64,000 nt of DNA from Halopiger djelfimassiliensis (GCF_000455365.1 NZ_HG315684.1:259789-323788); one strand, 5' to 3'; positions 8,802 through 18,540 are shown, numbered from the stretch's first letter. Notes: generated by a model from the sequence alone, not told the origin. Translations and numbers: made by a program.

Positions 8802-10229
8802 GTGACACGCCAGCCGGACGACACGAGGGCGACCGAACTCCGGTACGAGGACGGGACGATCCGGATCGATGGGCTCGAGTCGCCGACCGCTCGGGCGATC
8901 GGGGACGCCGTTCCCGAACTCGAGTCCGATCCGCGAACCGGCGGCCGGCGGTGTCCCGCCTTTCGGTATGCTCCCCTTCGGGCGGCACTGACCGGTGTCG
9001 GTTCCGAACTCGACGATCGGGTGCTGGATCTCGACCCCGTGGGGGACCTCCGCTCGGCGTACGAACTCCGCGAGTACCAGCGAGCGGCGCTTGAAGACTG
9101 GCTCGAGACGGATCGCTGGGCCGACGGTCCCGACTCGCCGCCGGTTCCGAAAGCGCCGGCAGGCGTCCTCGAACTGCCGACCGGCAGCGGCAAGACCGTC
9201 ATCGCGCTGCAGGCGATCGAGCGCCTCGCCGTCCCGACGCTCGTCGTCGTCCCGACGATCGACCTCCTCGAGCAGTGGGAGCGGGAACTCGAAGCGGAGT
9301 TCGGCGGGCCGATCGGCCGCTTCGGCGGCGGCGAACAGCGCCTCGAGCCGATCACCGTCTCGACGTACGACTCGGCGTACCTGAAAGCCGATTCGGTCGG
9401 CGACCGATTCGGGTTCGTCGTCTTCGACGAGGCCCACCACCTCGGCGGCGAAGGCTACCGCGGGATCGCCCGCCTGCTCGCCGCGCCCGCACGGCTCGGA
9501 CTTACCGCGACGTTCGAACGCTCCGACGGTGGCCACGAGGTCATCGAAGGAATCGTCGGCCCGCTCGTCCATCGGGTCGGCGTCGACGAACTCGCGGGAG
9601 ACCACCTCGCACCCTACGACGTCAAGCGACTCGAGGTGTCGCTCACGCCGGAGGAACGCGCCGCGTACGAGCGCAATCAGGAGGTCTTCTCCGAGTACCT
9701 CGCGAAATCGAACATCCGGATGCGAAGCGGCTCGGACTACCGGGAACTCGTCAAGCGCTCCGGGAACGACCCCGAGGCGCGGAACGCCCTCCTCGCGCGC
9801 CAGCGTGCCCGCGAGATCATCTACGGCAGCGAGGCCAAACTCGAGGCGCTCGAGGGACTCCTCGACGAGCACCGCGGCGAGCGGGTGATCGTCTTCACGG
9901 CGCACAACGACCTCGCGTACGACGTCAGCGAGCGGTTCTTGATCCCGACGATCACCCACCAGACCGGTGCCGCCGAGCGACGGGAGATCCTCGAGCGGTT
10001 CCGCGAGGGAACCTACAATCGGATCGCGACGTCGAACGTGCTGGACGAGGGCGTCGACGTTCCCGACGCCTCGGTCGCGGTCGTCCTCTCGGGCAGCGGC
10101 AGCGAGCGGGAGTTCACCCAGCGACTCGGACGGATCCTGCGTCCCGCCGCGGACAAGCGCCGGGCGCTGCTGTACGAGGTCGTCGCGGCCGAGACGTCGG
10201 AGGAAACCGTCGCCGAACGGCGACGGTGA
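8802..10229 (+). CDS. XPB/Rad25-type DNA helicase
   Basis: An SF2 helicase with an N-terminal DNA-recognition region (about residues 1-90), Walker A LPTGSGKT (about 125-132), a DEAHH Walker B box, the GLTATFER motif III and the C-terminal motifs TSNVLDEGVDVPDAS and QRLGRILRP. The arrangement fits archaeal XPB, which opens DNA in repair together with the nuclease Bax1; a Bax1-type gene lies at 12.0 kb. I prefer the GTG at 8802 to the ATG at 8775 because a TATA-like box covers the latter; the choice changes nine residues. Confidence 0.9.
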   Translation: MTRQPDDTRATELRYEDGTIRIDGLESPTARAIGDAVPELESDPRTGGRRCPAFRYAPLRAALTGVGSELDDRVLDLDPVGDLRSAYELREYQRAALEDWLETDRWADGPDSPPVPKAPAGVLELPTGSGKTVIALQAIERLAVPTLVVVPTIDLLEQWERELEAEFGGPIGRFGGGEQRLEPITVSTYDSAYLKADSVGDRFGFVVFDEAHHLGGEGYRGIARLLAAPARLGLTATFERSDGGHEVIEGIVGPLVHRVGVDELAGDHLAPYDVKRLEVSLTPEERAAYERNQEVFSEYLAKSNIRMRSGSDYRELVKRSGNDPEARNALLARQRAREIIYGSEAKLEALEGLLDEHRGERVIVFTAHNDLAYDVSERFLIPTITHQTGAAERREILERFREGTYNRIATSNVLDEGVDVPDASVAVVLSGSGSEREFTQRLGRILRPAADKRRALLYEVVAAETSEETVAERRR

Positions 10230-10267
10230 GGACGGGCCGTCCGCAGTCGGCCGACTCCGATCGGGGG

Positions 10268-11224
10268 TCAGGACTGAAGACGCCACCGATCGGCGGGTTC
10301 GTCGAGCGAGACGGTCCCGCGGGTCCAGTACACCCAGCCCACGACGGCGGCGAGTCCGACGATCGTGATCAGGCTATCGAGGAGGCCGTGGATCGGGTAC
10401 CACGCTCCCGACGAGAGCACCTCGACCCGAACGAGAGCCGGCACCGCTGCGGTCGCGTCGTCCAGCCCGCCGAAGAAGAGCACGTTCACCGCGGCGTTGC
10501 TGGCGAAGTGGAGTCCGACCGGCAACGCCAGGCTCCCGGTCAACAGGTACGCGAGTCCGTACAGGAGGCCGCTCATCGTCCACGAGAGTACCAGCAACGC
10601 GGGCGGGACGCCGCCGGGGACCGCGCCGAAGCTGAGGTGTGGAACGGCGAAAACGGTCGTGCTGACGACCACCCCTCCGACGAGTGCCGCCGAGCGACCG
10701 AGGCCGCGACCGGCCAGCCCCTCGGCCGCGTTCGGCACGACGATGCCTCGAAAGACGACCTCCTCGACCGTCGCCCAGAAGCCCGTTCCGACGATCGTGA
10801 GGACGAGGGCGGCGAGCAGCGGTCCCGTCCCGGCGGACAGGACGTCGTCGATCCGTACCGATCCCAGCCCGTAACTCGCCAGAAACAACAGCCCCGTCAG
10901 AACGACGCCGAGGACCGTTCCGGCGGCGAGGTCGAGCCACCACGTCCGGTCACGGTGAAACCCGTAGTCGGACGGCGACCGGCGATCGAGATACCGTGCC
11001 GACACGAGCAGGACGCCGGCCGTCAAGACCGCGACCGTCAGTCCGGAGACGGCCAGTTCGGACGGCAGGGAGTCGAAGGGCACGACCAGCGCGGTGACGC
11101 TCGCTCCCGCGGTCGCCAGCACGAACAGCCCGAACGGGATCAGGACTCGCCACGTCGCCCAGAGCCGGGTGTCGGTTTCGCCGCGGAGAATCGTCTCCGT
11201 GAGTGAGCGGACGCTGGGGACCAT
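10268..11224 (-). CDS. CPBP-family intramembrane metalloprotease
   Basis: A 318-residue protein with about eight membrane segments. Residues 154-160 read EEVVFRG, the glutamate-glutamate-x3-Arg motif of CPBP (Rce1-like) proteases; the second and third conserved motifs are visible as FAVPHLSFG (His) and GLHFASNAAVN (His and Asn). In eukaryotes relatives trim prenylated proteins. In archaea substrates are unknown. It sits on the opposite strand between the helicase and dacZ. Confidence 0.85.
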   Translation of the reverse strand: MVPSVRSLTETILRGETDTRLWATWRVLIPFGLFVLATAGASVTALVVPFDSLPSELAVSGLTVAVLTAGVLLVSARYLDRRSPSDYGFHRDRTWWLDLAAGTVLGVVLTGLLFLASYGLGSVRIDDVLSAGTGPLLAALVLTIVGTGFWATVEEVVFRGIVVPNAAEGLAGRGLGRSAALVGGVVVSTTVFAVPHLSFGAVPGGVPPALLVLSWTMSGLLYGLAYLLTGSLALPVGLHFASNAAVNVLFFGGLDDATAAVPALVRVEVLSSGAWYPIHGLLDSLITIVGLAAVVGWVYWTRGTVSLDEPADRWRLQS

Positions 11225-11287
11225 GGCCTATTAGTCAGACGTGCAACAGGTAAACGTTGTCATCGCTCGCGGGACCGACACCGCTGG

Positions 11288-11863
11288 TCACGCGTCCCCG
11301 TCGGTGTTCCATTCGCCACCGAGTTCCGGCCGCTCGAGCGTCTCCATCGCCCCGGCCTCGAACAGACTCACACGCCCCGTCTCCTCGCTCAGCGTGAGCG
11401 TCGTCACCACGTTCGGCCGGCGCGAGGTGTCGAGGGCGCTCATGTGTCGCGATCCCATCCAGCCCTCGTAGTCGGCGTCCCGCGGATCGAGATCGTCGCG
11501 TTCGTCGGGCATCAGGTCCGTGAAACGGACCATCTGCTCCTGAACGACGCCGTCGACGCTGACGACGACCGCGCCGTCGCGCGTGACGGCGACATCGCGA
11601 GCCGTTTCGAAGAACGCGTCGAGATCCAGACACACGTCGCGACAGCGGTTCGTCGGCCACCGGTTTCGGCCCATCGGATCGGCGAACGACGCGATCGAGG
11701 GCCCGGTGACGACCGCGAGGTACATTCCCGGCCCCTTGACGTGCTGTTCGTCCCACCGGTCGAACTCCAGGCTGATCGCCTCGAGCGTGTAACGAACGCA
11801 GTCGACCAGTTCCTGCACCCCGTCGTGGGTTTCGTACACGATCCGAAGCTCCCCGTCGTCCAT
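11288..11863 (-). CDS. dacZ: Diadenylate cyclase DacZ (c-di-AMP synthase)
   Basis: A 191-residue protein with a DisA_N-type diadenylate cyclase domain over residues 40-165. The nucleotide-binding DGA motif is at 96-98 and the catalytic RH motif at 139-140 (GSRHMSALDTS), matching the euryarchaeal DacZ form. It joins two ATP into c-di-AMP. In Haloferax volcanii DacZ is essential and c-di-AMP levels matter for osmotic balance. No fused membrane or DNA-binding domain is present, so it is probably cytosolic. The ATG at 11863 (MDDGELRIVY) has no supported upstream alternative. Confidence 0.9.
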   Translation of the reverse strand: MDDGELRIVYETHDGVQELVDCVRYTLEAISLEFDRWDEQHVKGPGMYLAVVTGPSIASFADPMGRNRWPTNRCRDVCLDLDAFFETARDVAVTRDGAVVVSVDGVVQEQMVRFTDLMPDERDDLDPRDADYEGWMGSRHMSALDTSRRPNVVTTLTLSEETGRVSLFEAGAMETLERPELGGEWNTDGDA

Positions 11864-12003
11864 AGGGATTGTTCCGCCCGGCCCCCCGTAATGGCCGTGC
11901 CTGAACGCGCGTCGGCGCGCCCGTCCCGACCGAACGGCCGTCGGCCGCCGCGGGATCGACGGAGCGGACCGCTTTTGGGCCCGCGACGCGGAGTTCGGCG
12001 CGA

Positions 12004-13551
12004 ATGCTGACGAAGGACCTGCGTCGCGTCTCGAGGGCCGGTGGCGGCTACCACCCCCAGTTCGCCGGGCGCGAGCACCGCCCGCTGGCGGCCCGCGTGA
12101 TCGGCACCTATCAGGGCCACGTCGGCAAGCCACGCGGCGATCTCGAGGACGCCCTGACCGATCTCGAACGCGAGGCGGACGACTTCAAACTCGTGCGGGG
12201 CCTGTCCGCGCTCGTCGAGCGCGACGCGACGTTCGAAACCGACGCGCCGATCGACCCCGAACGCGCCCGCGCCGCGGCCTTCGAAGCCGCGAACGATGTC
12301 GGCGTCGTCACCGAGGACGAACGCACGATGGCGCTCGCGCGTGCCGGCGAGACGCTCGGGCGCTCGGCCGACGACCTCGAGCAGTCGCTGTACGCCGACC
12401 TCGAGGAACGGCAGGTCCTCGCGGCGGTCGACCCCCGTTGGGACCCGGACGACCTGGTCGCCCAGTACAACCTCTCGCTCGCGCAGAGCGCGCTGTTCGA
12501 CGCCACCGAGCTTCGGGTTCGCTCGAGCGATCCGAAGGCGCTGGTGTCTGCGATCAAGCGGTTGCGCCTGATGTACGAGATCCGCCGTCCCGGTGGCGGT
12601 AGCGTCGAGACGGGCGAGGGTCTGGCGAGCGACCGTGAGGTGGTCGTCACCGGTCCGACGCGCCTCTTTCGAGCGACCCGACGCTACGGCACCCGCTTCG
12701 CGCGGCTGTTGCGGACGGTCGCAACGACGGCGGAGTGGCACCTCGAGGCGACGATCGACGACCGCGGGACCGAGCGCACGCTGTCGCTCTCGCACGCCGA
12801 CCCGATCGAAGTCCCCGACGCCGAGCCGGTCGCGGACGTCAGCTTCGACAGCGACGTCGAGGCCGATTTCGCCGCTCGGTTCGACGGCCTCGGCCTCGAG
12901 TGGGACCTCGTGCGCGAGCCCGAACCGCTCGCGACGGGGACGCGAGTGATGATCCCCGACTTCGCGTTCGACTACGAACACGGTGGCTTCCGCGTCTTCT
13001 TCGAGATCATGGGCTTTTGGACGCCCGAGTACGTCGAAAAGAAGCTGGCCCAACTCACGGACGTGGAGGACGTCGAACTGCTTGTTGCGGTCGACGACTC
13101 TCTGGGCGTCGGCGAGGAGATCGCGGCTCGGGACCACCGCGCGATCCCCTACACCGACTCCGTCCGGGTGAAAGACGTCGCGGACGTGCTCCGCGAGTAC
13201 GAACGCCAGCTAGTCGCCGAGAGCGCCGCCGCCCTCCCCGACGAGCTGCGACCCGACGAGGACGCGCTCTCGCTCGAGACCCTCGCCGCCCGCCACGGGG
13301 TGAGCGAGGACGCGCTGGCGGACGTCGCGTTCCCCGAACACGAACGGGTCGGGCGGACGCTCGTCCGGCCGGCGGTGCTCGAGACGATCGCGGACGAACT
13401 CGCGGCCGGCATGTCACTCGCCGACGCCGAGGAGGTCCTCGAGACCTACGGGGTCGACGACGCCAGCACGCTCCTCTCGCGGCTCGGCTACCGCGTCGAG
13501 TGGGACGGACTGGCCGGCGGGACGCTCGTCGACGAATCGGAACGGTCGTAA
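12004..13551 (+). CDS. Bax1-type nuclease (DUF790), XPB partner
   Basis: A 515-residue protein of the DUF790 family, whose archaeal members (Bax1) bind XPB and cut DNA at bubbles. The first 130 residues hold the N-terminal domain (MLTKDLRRV start). The nuclease-like core appears at about 310-345, with MIPDFAFDYEHGG followed by FRVFFEIMGFWTPEY, giving the Asp and Glu of a PD-(D/E)xK-like site. The C-terminal 120 residues include a predicted HTH-like segment. Its helicase partner lies at 8.8 kb on the same strand, with two opposite-strand genes between them. Confidence 0.88.
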   Translation: MLTKDLRRVSRAGGGYHPQFAGREHRPLAARVIGTYQGHVGKPRGDLEDALTDLEREADDFKLVRGLSALVERDATFETDAPIDPERARAAAFEAANDVGVVTEDERTMALARAGETLGRSADDLEQSLYADLEERQVLAAVDPRWDPDDLVAQYNLSLAQSALFDATELRVRSSDPKALVSAIKRLRLMYEIRRPGGGSVETGEGLASDREVVVTGPTRLFRATRRYGTRFARLLRTVATTAEWHLEATIDDRGTERTLSLSHADPIEVPDAEPVADVSFDSDVEADFAARFDGLGLEWDLVREPEPLATGTRVMIPDFAFDYEHGGFRVFFEIMGFWTPEYVEKKLAQLTDVEDVELLVAVDDSLGVGEEIAARDHRAIPYTDSVRVKDVADVLREYERQLVAESAAALPDELRPDEDALSLETLAARHGVSEDALADVAFPEHERVGRTLVRPAVLETIADELAAGMSLADAEEVLETYGVDDASTLLSRLGYRVEWDGLAGGTLVDESERS

Positions 13552-13708
13552 CCGACGACAGCACCCCGGTCGTCGCAGTCGAGCCGTTCGGGACGGAACG
13601 TTTCGGCGTCTAACGGTAGTCAACGGCCGACGGGGTTCTAATACGGTGATGAATCGATAGATACAATGACAAGATAACAGTTCGTTCAGGTACCGTGGTC
13701 GTGAGGGG

Positions 13709-14923
13709 ATGGAGAGACTAATTTACAAGTACTATCTCTACAAGGCCAGCGTCACGTTCGGGTTCTTCTGGCCGATTTTCACGCTTTTCCTGCTCGATCA
13801 GGGGCTTACATACACGCAGATAACGCTGTTGAACAGCATCTCGGCCGCGCTGATCGTCATCGGGGAGATCCCGACGGGTTACGTCGCGGATCGGATCGGC
13901 CGCCGAAACAGCATGGTCGTGAGTTCGGCGCTGTACACGGGCGCGATACTCGGGTTCGTCGTTGCGCGGACGTTTCCCGAGTTCGTCTGCCTGTGGCTGC
14001 TCTGGTCGTTCGCACACACGTTCCAGTCCGGCAGTGCCGACGCGTGGCTGTACGACCTCCTCGACGAACGGCTCGACGAGAACGCGTATACCCGGGTCCG
14101 GGGCCGCGGTGCGTCGGTCAACATGTGGGTCAGTGCGGCGACGATGCTGGTCTCGGGTGTGGTCTACTCCGTCCACCCGACGCTCCCGTTCGTCGCGGGT
14201 GGTCTCGTGACTGCGATCGGCCTTCCGATCCTCCTGTCGATGCCCAAGAACGTACGGTACACCGACTCGAGCGACGGGTACGGGACGGACGACGGACAGG
14301 GGTATTCGATCGCCGAAGCGTTGCCGATCGTCAAAGGACACCTGAGTAGCCCACCGCTTCGATCGGTCGTCCTCTATCTCGCGGTGTTTTTCGCGATCGT
14401 TACGGTCATCGACAACTTCATCCAGCCGATCGTCGTGAACGACATCGGATTCCCGGAGGCGTCACTCGGCGTTATCTACGCCGGGTTCGCCGCCGTCGCT
14501 GCTGTCGGGAGCTACTACGCGGAAACGGTTGAAGACGTGCTCACGACAGGAGGCGCGATCGTGCTGATTCCGCCGGTTGTCGGCGTCTTTCTCGTCGTTC
14601 CGCTCGTGATTCCACTGGTTGCGCTCCCGGCGTTTTTCCTCATGAAAACGAGCAAGGAGCTGCTGTTTCCCATCATGAGCGGCTATATCAACGACCACGT
14701 TGGCTCGATGGAGCGGGCGACGCTGTTGAGCACCGTTTCGATGGTGATCGCCACGTTTCGAGTCCCGTTGCAGCCGCTTGGCGGGTACGTCGGCGATCTG
14801 AGCGGGCCGATCACTGCTGTGGCGGCGCTCGTCGTTGCGTTTCTCGCCTTCACGCTGTCGTTACACCTCTGGGAGCCGCCGACGGAAGAAGCAGCTGAGT
14901 CAGACGCCTCAACGACTGATTAG
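13709..14923 (+). CDS. Major facilitator superfamily transporter
   Basis: A 404-residue membrane protein with about 12 predicted membrane segments. The loop after segment 2 reads GYVADRIGRRNS, the MFS signature G-x3-D-x2-G-R-R. A hydrophilic central loop around residues 185-200 separates the two halves. No substrate-specific motif was recognised; drug or small-metabolite export is the usual default for this type. The gene stands alone, about 160 bp after Bax1. Confidence 0.87.
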   Translation: MERLIYKYYLYKASVTFGFFWPIFTLFLLDQGLTYTQITLLNSISAALIVIGEIPTGYVADRIGRRNSMVVSSALYTGAILGFVVARTFPEFVCLWLLWSFAHTFQSGSADAWLYDLLDERLDENAYTRVRGRGASVNMWVSAATMLVSGVVYSVHPTLPFVAGGLVTAIGLPILLSMPKNVRYTDSSDGYGTDDGQGYSIAEALPIVKGHLSSPPLRSVVLYLAVFFAIVTVIDNFIQPIVVNDIGFPEASLGVIYAGFAAVAAVGSYYAETVEDVLTTGGAIVLIPPVVGVFLVVPLVIPLVALPAFFLMKTSKELLFPIMSGYINDHVGSMERATLLSTVSMVIATFRVPLQPLGGYVGDLSGPITAVAALVVAFLAFTLSLHLWEPPTEEAAESDASTTD

Positions 14924-15029
14924 GGACCGATCCGATCGAACCGGGTTCCTCGAGAGCGCGCCGGCGTTCCTGCTCGGGTCGGTCGAAGCGGCCCCCATCG
15001 TTTTTCCAGTCGGTGGTGTACGACCGCCC

Positions 15030-15956
15030 ATGCCACAGGACACGCCCGGCATCCACCACGTCACCGCGATCGCGAGCGATCCCGGCCGGAACTACGCCTT
15101 CTACACGGGAACGCTCGGCCTTCGACTGGTGAAACGGAGCGTCAATCAGGACGACGTCTCCGTCTATCACCTCTTCTACGCCGACCACGAGGGGACCCCG
15201 GGGACGAGCATGACCGTCTTTCCCTACCCCGACGCCCAACCGGGGCAGATCGGGACCGGACAGGTCAGTACGGTTTCGTTTCTCGTCCCCGAGGGCTCGA
15301 TCGACTACTGGTACGACCGACTCGAGGACGCGGGAGCCGATCCCGACGAACCCCGCGATCGGTTCGGCGACACCGTCGTTCCGTTCGTCGATCCGGACGG
15401 ATTGTCGCTGGAACTGGTCGGTCGGTCGAACGTCCCGCCGGCGAACCTCCCGGACGCTCCCGTGCCCGACGCACACGCGATCCGCGGGTTCTTCGGCGTG
15501 GAACTCTCGCTGACCAGCGCGGATCCGACCGGGAACTTGCTCCGGACGATGGGGTACCGCGAAACCGACCGCGAGGGAACCCGCCGGCGGTACGTGGCCG
15601 ACGGCGAACTGGGATACGTCGTCGATATCTGTGAAGACCCACAGGCACCGCGGGGCAGGCCCGGTGCCGGGACCGTCCATCACGTCGCGTTCCGGGTACA
15701 CGAGTACGAACAGTCCGAGTGGCGAGACGTCCTGATCGAGGCGGGACTCAGACCGACGGAGATTATCGACCGGAAATGGTTCGAGTCGGTCTACGTCCGC
15801 GAGCACGGCACCGTCCTCTTCGAGTTCGCCACCGAATCGCCCGGCTACACGGTCGACGAGGCCCTCGCGGAACTCGGCGAGCGGCTAGTGGTTCCCGAGT
15901 GGCTCGAGGACCGACGCGAGGAAATCGAGGCGAACCTCCCCGCCCTTTCGCCGTAG
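15030..15956 (+). CDS. VOC-family (glyoxalase/ring-cleavage dioxygenase-like) protein
   Basis: 308 residues forming two vicinal-oxygen-chelate modules. The first begins GIHHVTAIASDPGRNYAFYTGTLG and the second around residue 145. The likely metal ligands are His8 or His9 (GIHHVT), a His in GTVHHVAFRV and a Glu in TVLFEFATE. The family includes linear-ester-hydroquinone-type dioxygenases and glyoxalases, but the substrate is not clear from sequence. I used the ATG at 15030 (MPQDTPGIHH); the longer frame overlaps the MFS gene and looks non-coding. Confidence 0.87.
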   Translation: MPQDTPGIHHVTAIASDPGRNYAFYTGTLGLRLVKRSVNQDDVSVYHLFYADHEGTPGTSMTVFPYPDAQPGQIGTGQVSTVSFLVPEGSIDYWYDRLEDAGADPDEPRDRFGDTVVPFVDPDGLSLELVGRSNVPPANLPDAPVPDAHAIRGFFGVELSLTSADPTGNLLRTMGYRETDREGTRRRYVADGELGYVVDICEDPQAPRGRPGAGTVHHVAFRVHEYEQSEWRDVLIEAGLRPTEIIDRKWFESVYVREHGTVLFEFATESPGYTVDEALAELGERLVVPEWLEDRREEIEANLPALSP

Positions 15957-16018
15957 CCGCGTTGCGATCCGCGGCTGACTGTTCGGGGCCGTGCCGGCGG
16001 GCAAACGCCCGTCGCGAC

Positions 16019-16552
16019 CTAGAGGTCGCGCTGTCGTCCCTTCGGCACCATCGAGCGGAGTTCGCCGTGGACGTACAGTCCGACGCCGATCGGCTCGCGG
16101 CCGCCCGCGATCTCGTGGGCGGCGATGAGATACCCCCAGTCCCCGTCCCACCGCTCGAGGGACTGATCCTCGCCGGCGGCGAACCGGCGGGCCTGGTCGT
16201 CGTCGAGTTCGATGACGCACTCGGTGGCGTGGCGGCCGAACCGCTGGACGAAGTCCGTCGTCGGCTTCCAGTGTTCCTGTCGCGTCCGGAGGCAAGTCAT
16301 CCCGATCGCCTCGACTTCGAGCGGCGTCGACGCCTCGCCGGCGTAGATCCAGATCTTGCCGGCCCCTTTCTCCCAGAAGGTGTAGTCCTCGAAGGTCTCG
16401 GGTGGGATCCCAAACCGGTCCGCGAAGTACTCGAGCACCTGCGCTCGGCTGACCCGGCCCTCGACGGTTCGGTCCGCAGCCGTTTCGGGCAACCGGTCGA
16501 ACCGCTGGCCGTCGTTTTGCTCGAGATCCGTCGTCTCGGCGTCGTCTCCCAT
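16019..16552 (-). CDS. PUA-like RNA-binding protein, partner of the m5C methylase
   Basis: 177 residues. The C-terminal part (EHWKPTTDFVQRFG, then GYLIAAHEIAGGREPIGVGL and SMVPKGRQRDL) follows the pattern of the PUA-like domain found at the C-terminus of RsmF/Nop2-type RNA m5C methylases. Its ATG overlaps the stop of the methylase gene as ATGA, so the two are translationally coupled. I infer that it supplies the RNA-binding half of a split enzyme. Haloarchaeal genomes list this family under a DUF number. Confidence 0.75.
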   Translation of the reverse strand: MGDDAETTDLEQNDGQRFDRLPETAADRTVEGRVSRAQVLEYFADRFGIPPETFEDYTFWEKGAGKIWIYAGEASTPLEVEAIGMTCLRTRQEHWKPTTDFVQRFGRHATECVIELDDDQARRFAAGEDQSLERWDGDWGYLIAAHEIAGGREPIGVGLYVHGELRSMVPKGRQRDL

Positions 16553-17460
16553 CAGGCGGTCACCTCCAGTTTCGCCACGAAGAACCCGCCGGTATCGTTC
16601 TGGTGGGGATAGATCCGGGCCGTCCGGTCGAGACTTGCGTCGAAGGTCTCGTCGTTCCACGCGGTACGCCCCGGCGAGTAGTCCAGTCCGAGGTCGAAAT
16701 CGACGACGCGACAGGGTTCGTTCTCGAGGGCGTGCTGGACGACGGCTTCGTTCTCCTCGGGGGCGAAGGTACACGTCGAGTAGACCACGGTGCCGCCCTC
16801 GCGAGTGGCCTGAATGGCCCGCCGGAGGACGCCCTTCTGAATCCCCGCGACGGACTGAATGTGGTCTTCCGACCAGTTCTCGAGCGCGTCGGGGTTTTTC
16901 CGGATCGTCCCCTCACACGAGCAGGGGGCGTCGACGAGCGCCCGATCGAACTCGTCGAACGGGAAGGGGTTCAGCGAGTAGTTTCGTGCGTCCCTGTTGG
17001 TGACCGCGAGGCTCGTCGCGCCGAGGCGCTCGGCGTTGAACCGCAGCGCCGAGATCCGCCCGAGGTTGCTGTCGTTTGCGACGACGGTCCCGCGGTCGTC
17101 CATCAGCGCCGCGATCTGTGTGGCTTTCCCGCCGGGGGCCGCACAGCAGTCCCAGACCCGCTCGCCGGGCTGGGGGTCGAGCACGACCGGCGGCACCGCC
17201 GAGACCTCCTCCTGTCCGTGTGTCAGGCCGTGGAACGAGGTCCACGTCGAGCCCGGCGAATCGGTCTCGAGACGCAGCACGCGGGGGTTCCACTCGGCCT
17301 GTTCGTACGCGAGACCGCCCTCGTCGAGGGTCTCGAGCGCCCGGTCGACCGAGGCCTTGATCGTGTTTACGCGCACGGCGTTACCCAGGGGCCGATCGCA
17401 GGCCTCGAGAAACGCCTCGAAATCGTCGATGATCGGTCGATACCGCTCGAGTGGCTCCAT
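16552..17460 (-). CDS. NOL1/Nop2/Sun-family RNA (cytosine-5) methyltransferase
   Basis: A 302-residue SAM-dependent enzyme that methylates cytosine C5 in rRNA or tRNA. It has motif I CCAAPGGKATQ (about 105-115), the motif IV DAPCSCEG with Cys180, and the motif VI YSTCTF with Cys230; two such cysteines give the nucleophile and release residue. The C-terminus ends right after the catalytic fold (GGFFVAKLEV), with the PUA-like part encoded by the next gene. The start is the ATG at 17460 (MEPLERYRPI), because the in-frame upstream extension is low-complexity. Confidence 0.92.
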   Translation of the reverse strand: MEPLERYRPIIDDFEAFLEACDRPLGNAVRVNTIKASVDRALETLDEGGLAYEQAEWNPRVLRLETDSPGSTWTSFHGLTHGQEEVSAVPPVVLDPQPGERVWDCCAAPGGKATQIAALMDDRGTVVANDSNLGRISALRFNAERLGATSLAVTNRDARNYSLNPFPFDEFDRALVDAPCSCEGTIRKNPDALENWSEDHIQSVAGIQKGVLRRAIQATREGGTVVYSTCTFAPEENEAVVQHALENEPCRVVDFDLGLDYSPGRTAWNDETFDASLDRTARIYPHQNDTGGFFVAKLEVTA

Positions 17461-17562
17461 CGAGAGATCGTTCGCTTGCCCGCTGTTTGTGGGTTTCGAA
17501 GCGCCGCTGTCGTGGACTCCTGTCGCCGCCGGGCGTCGTCCCCTCGAAGACGCTGCCACGGC

Positions 17563-17570
17563 CTTTATGG
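17563..17570 (+). promoter_or_regulatory. TATA-like box of the PAC2 gene
   Basis: CTTTATGG lies about 28 bp upstream of the ATG at 17594, consistent with a leaderless transcript for the PAC2-family gene. Confidence 0.45.
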
Positions 17571-17593
17571 GACGAACACCCATTCGTCCCAGT

Positions 17594-18334
17594 ATGGCAG
17601 GCATTCGACTCCACGGCCCGGAAGCTGAACTCGACGACCCGATCCTCGTCGAGGGGTTCCCCGGACTCGGCCTCGTCGGGAAGATCGCGACCGATCACCT
17701 CGTCAGCGAACTCGAGATGCGCCACTACGGGAGCGTCGACTGCGAGGGGTTGCCCGGAATCGGCGTCTATCGCGGCGGCGACCGGACGGCCCGGCCGCCG
17801 GTTCGGATCTACGTCAGCGAAACCCACAACCTGCTCGCCCTCCGGAGCGACGCCCCGATCAAATCCGACGCCGTCGATTCGGTCGCCGACTGCGTCACCA
17901 GCTGGATCGCCGCACAGGGGGCGACCCCGATCTATCTCAGCGGCCTTCCGGCGAACAGGGAGGGGAAACCGGACGTCTACGGCGTCGGAACCGGTGACGC
18001 CGTCGAGACGCTCGAGGAGCACGATATCCCGGTTCCGCCCGAGGACGGCGTCATCACCGGCCCGACGGGGGCACTCATCAACCGCGCCGCACAGCAGGGG
18101 AACGACAGTATCGGGCTGGTCGTCGAATCGAACCCGAAGTTTCCGGATCCGGAAGCCGCGAGCATCCTCCTCGAAGCGGGGATCGCTCCGATCGCCGACC
18201 TCTCGATCGACGTGCAGGATCTGCTCGATCGCGCGGCGGAAATCCGGGAACAGCGGGAACAGCTCGCCCAGCAGATGCAACAGATCGGACAGGACGAGAG
18301 TTCACAGGCACAGCCGCTGCGGATGTATCAGTAA
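17594..18334 (+). CDS. PAC2-family (proteasome assembly chaperone-like) protein
   Basis: 246 residues. The N-terminal PILVEGFPGLGLVGKIATDHL and the later TGPTGALINRAAQQ belong to the archaeal PAC2 family, homologous to proteasome assembly chaperone 2. A coiled coil of Gln/Glu closes the protein (about 220-240). Family members form homotrimers, and the molecular role in archaea is not settled; a link to proteasome maturation is inferred from eukaryotes. It is divergent from the methylase pair and likely shares the short intergenic region with it. Confidence 0.88.
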   Translation: MAGIRLHGPEAELDDPILVEGFPGLGLVGKIATDHLVSELEMRHYGSVDCEGLPGIGVYRGGDRTARPPVRIYVSETHNLLALRSDAPIKSDAVDSVADCVTSWIAAQGATPIYLSGLPANREGKPDVYGVGTGDAVETLEEHDIPVPPEDGVITGPTGALINRAAQQGNDSIGLVVESNPKFPDPEAASILLEAGIAPIADLSIDVQDLLDRAAEIREQREQLAQQMQQIGQDESSQAQPLRMYQ

Positions 18335-18540
18335 CTCGAGTGGCGGCGGGACCACGTACCGATCCCCTCCCGCTTCACAGCGGGCGTCGGCTGGCAATCG
18401 AACCATCAAATTATATATTTGAGGAAGTAACTTTTACGAAAGAAGGCTGCTCGACCGGGTCTTCGATTTCCGTTGTCTTCTCGGCGTCAAAACACTTCCC
18501 GCGTATTTTTAATTCCCGATACCCTTCGAGAGGAATAGAG

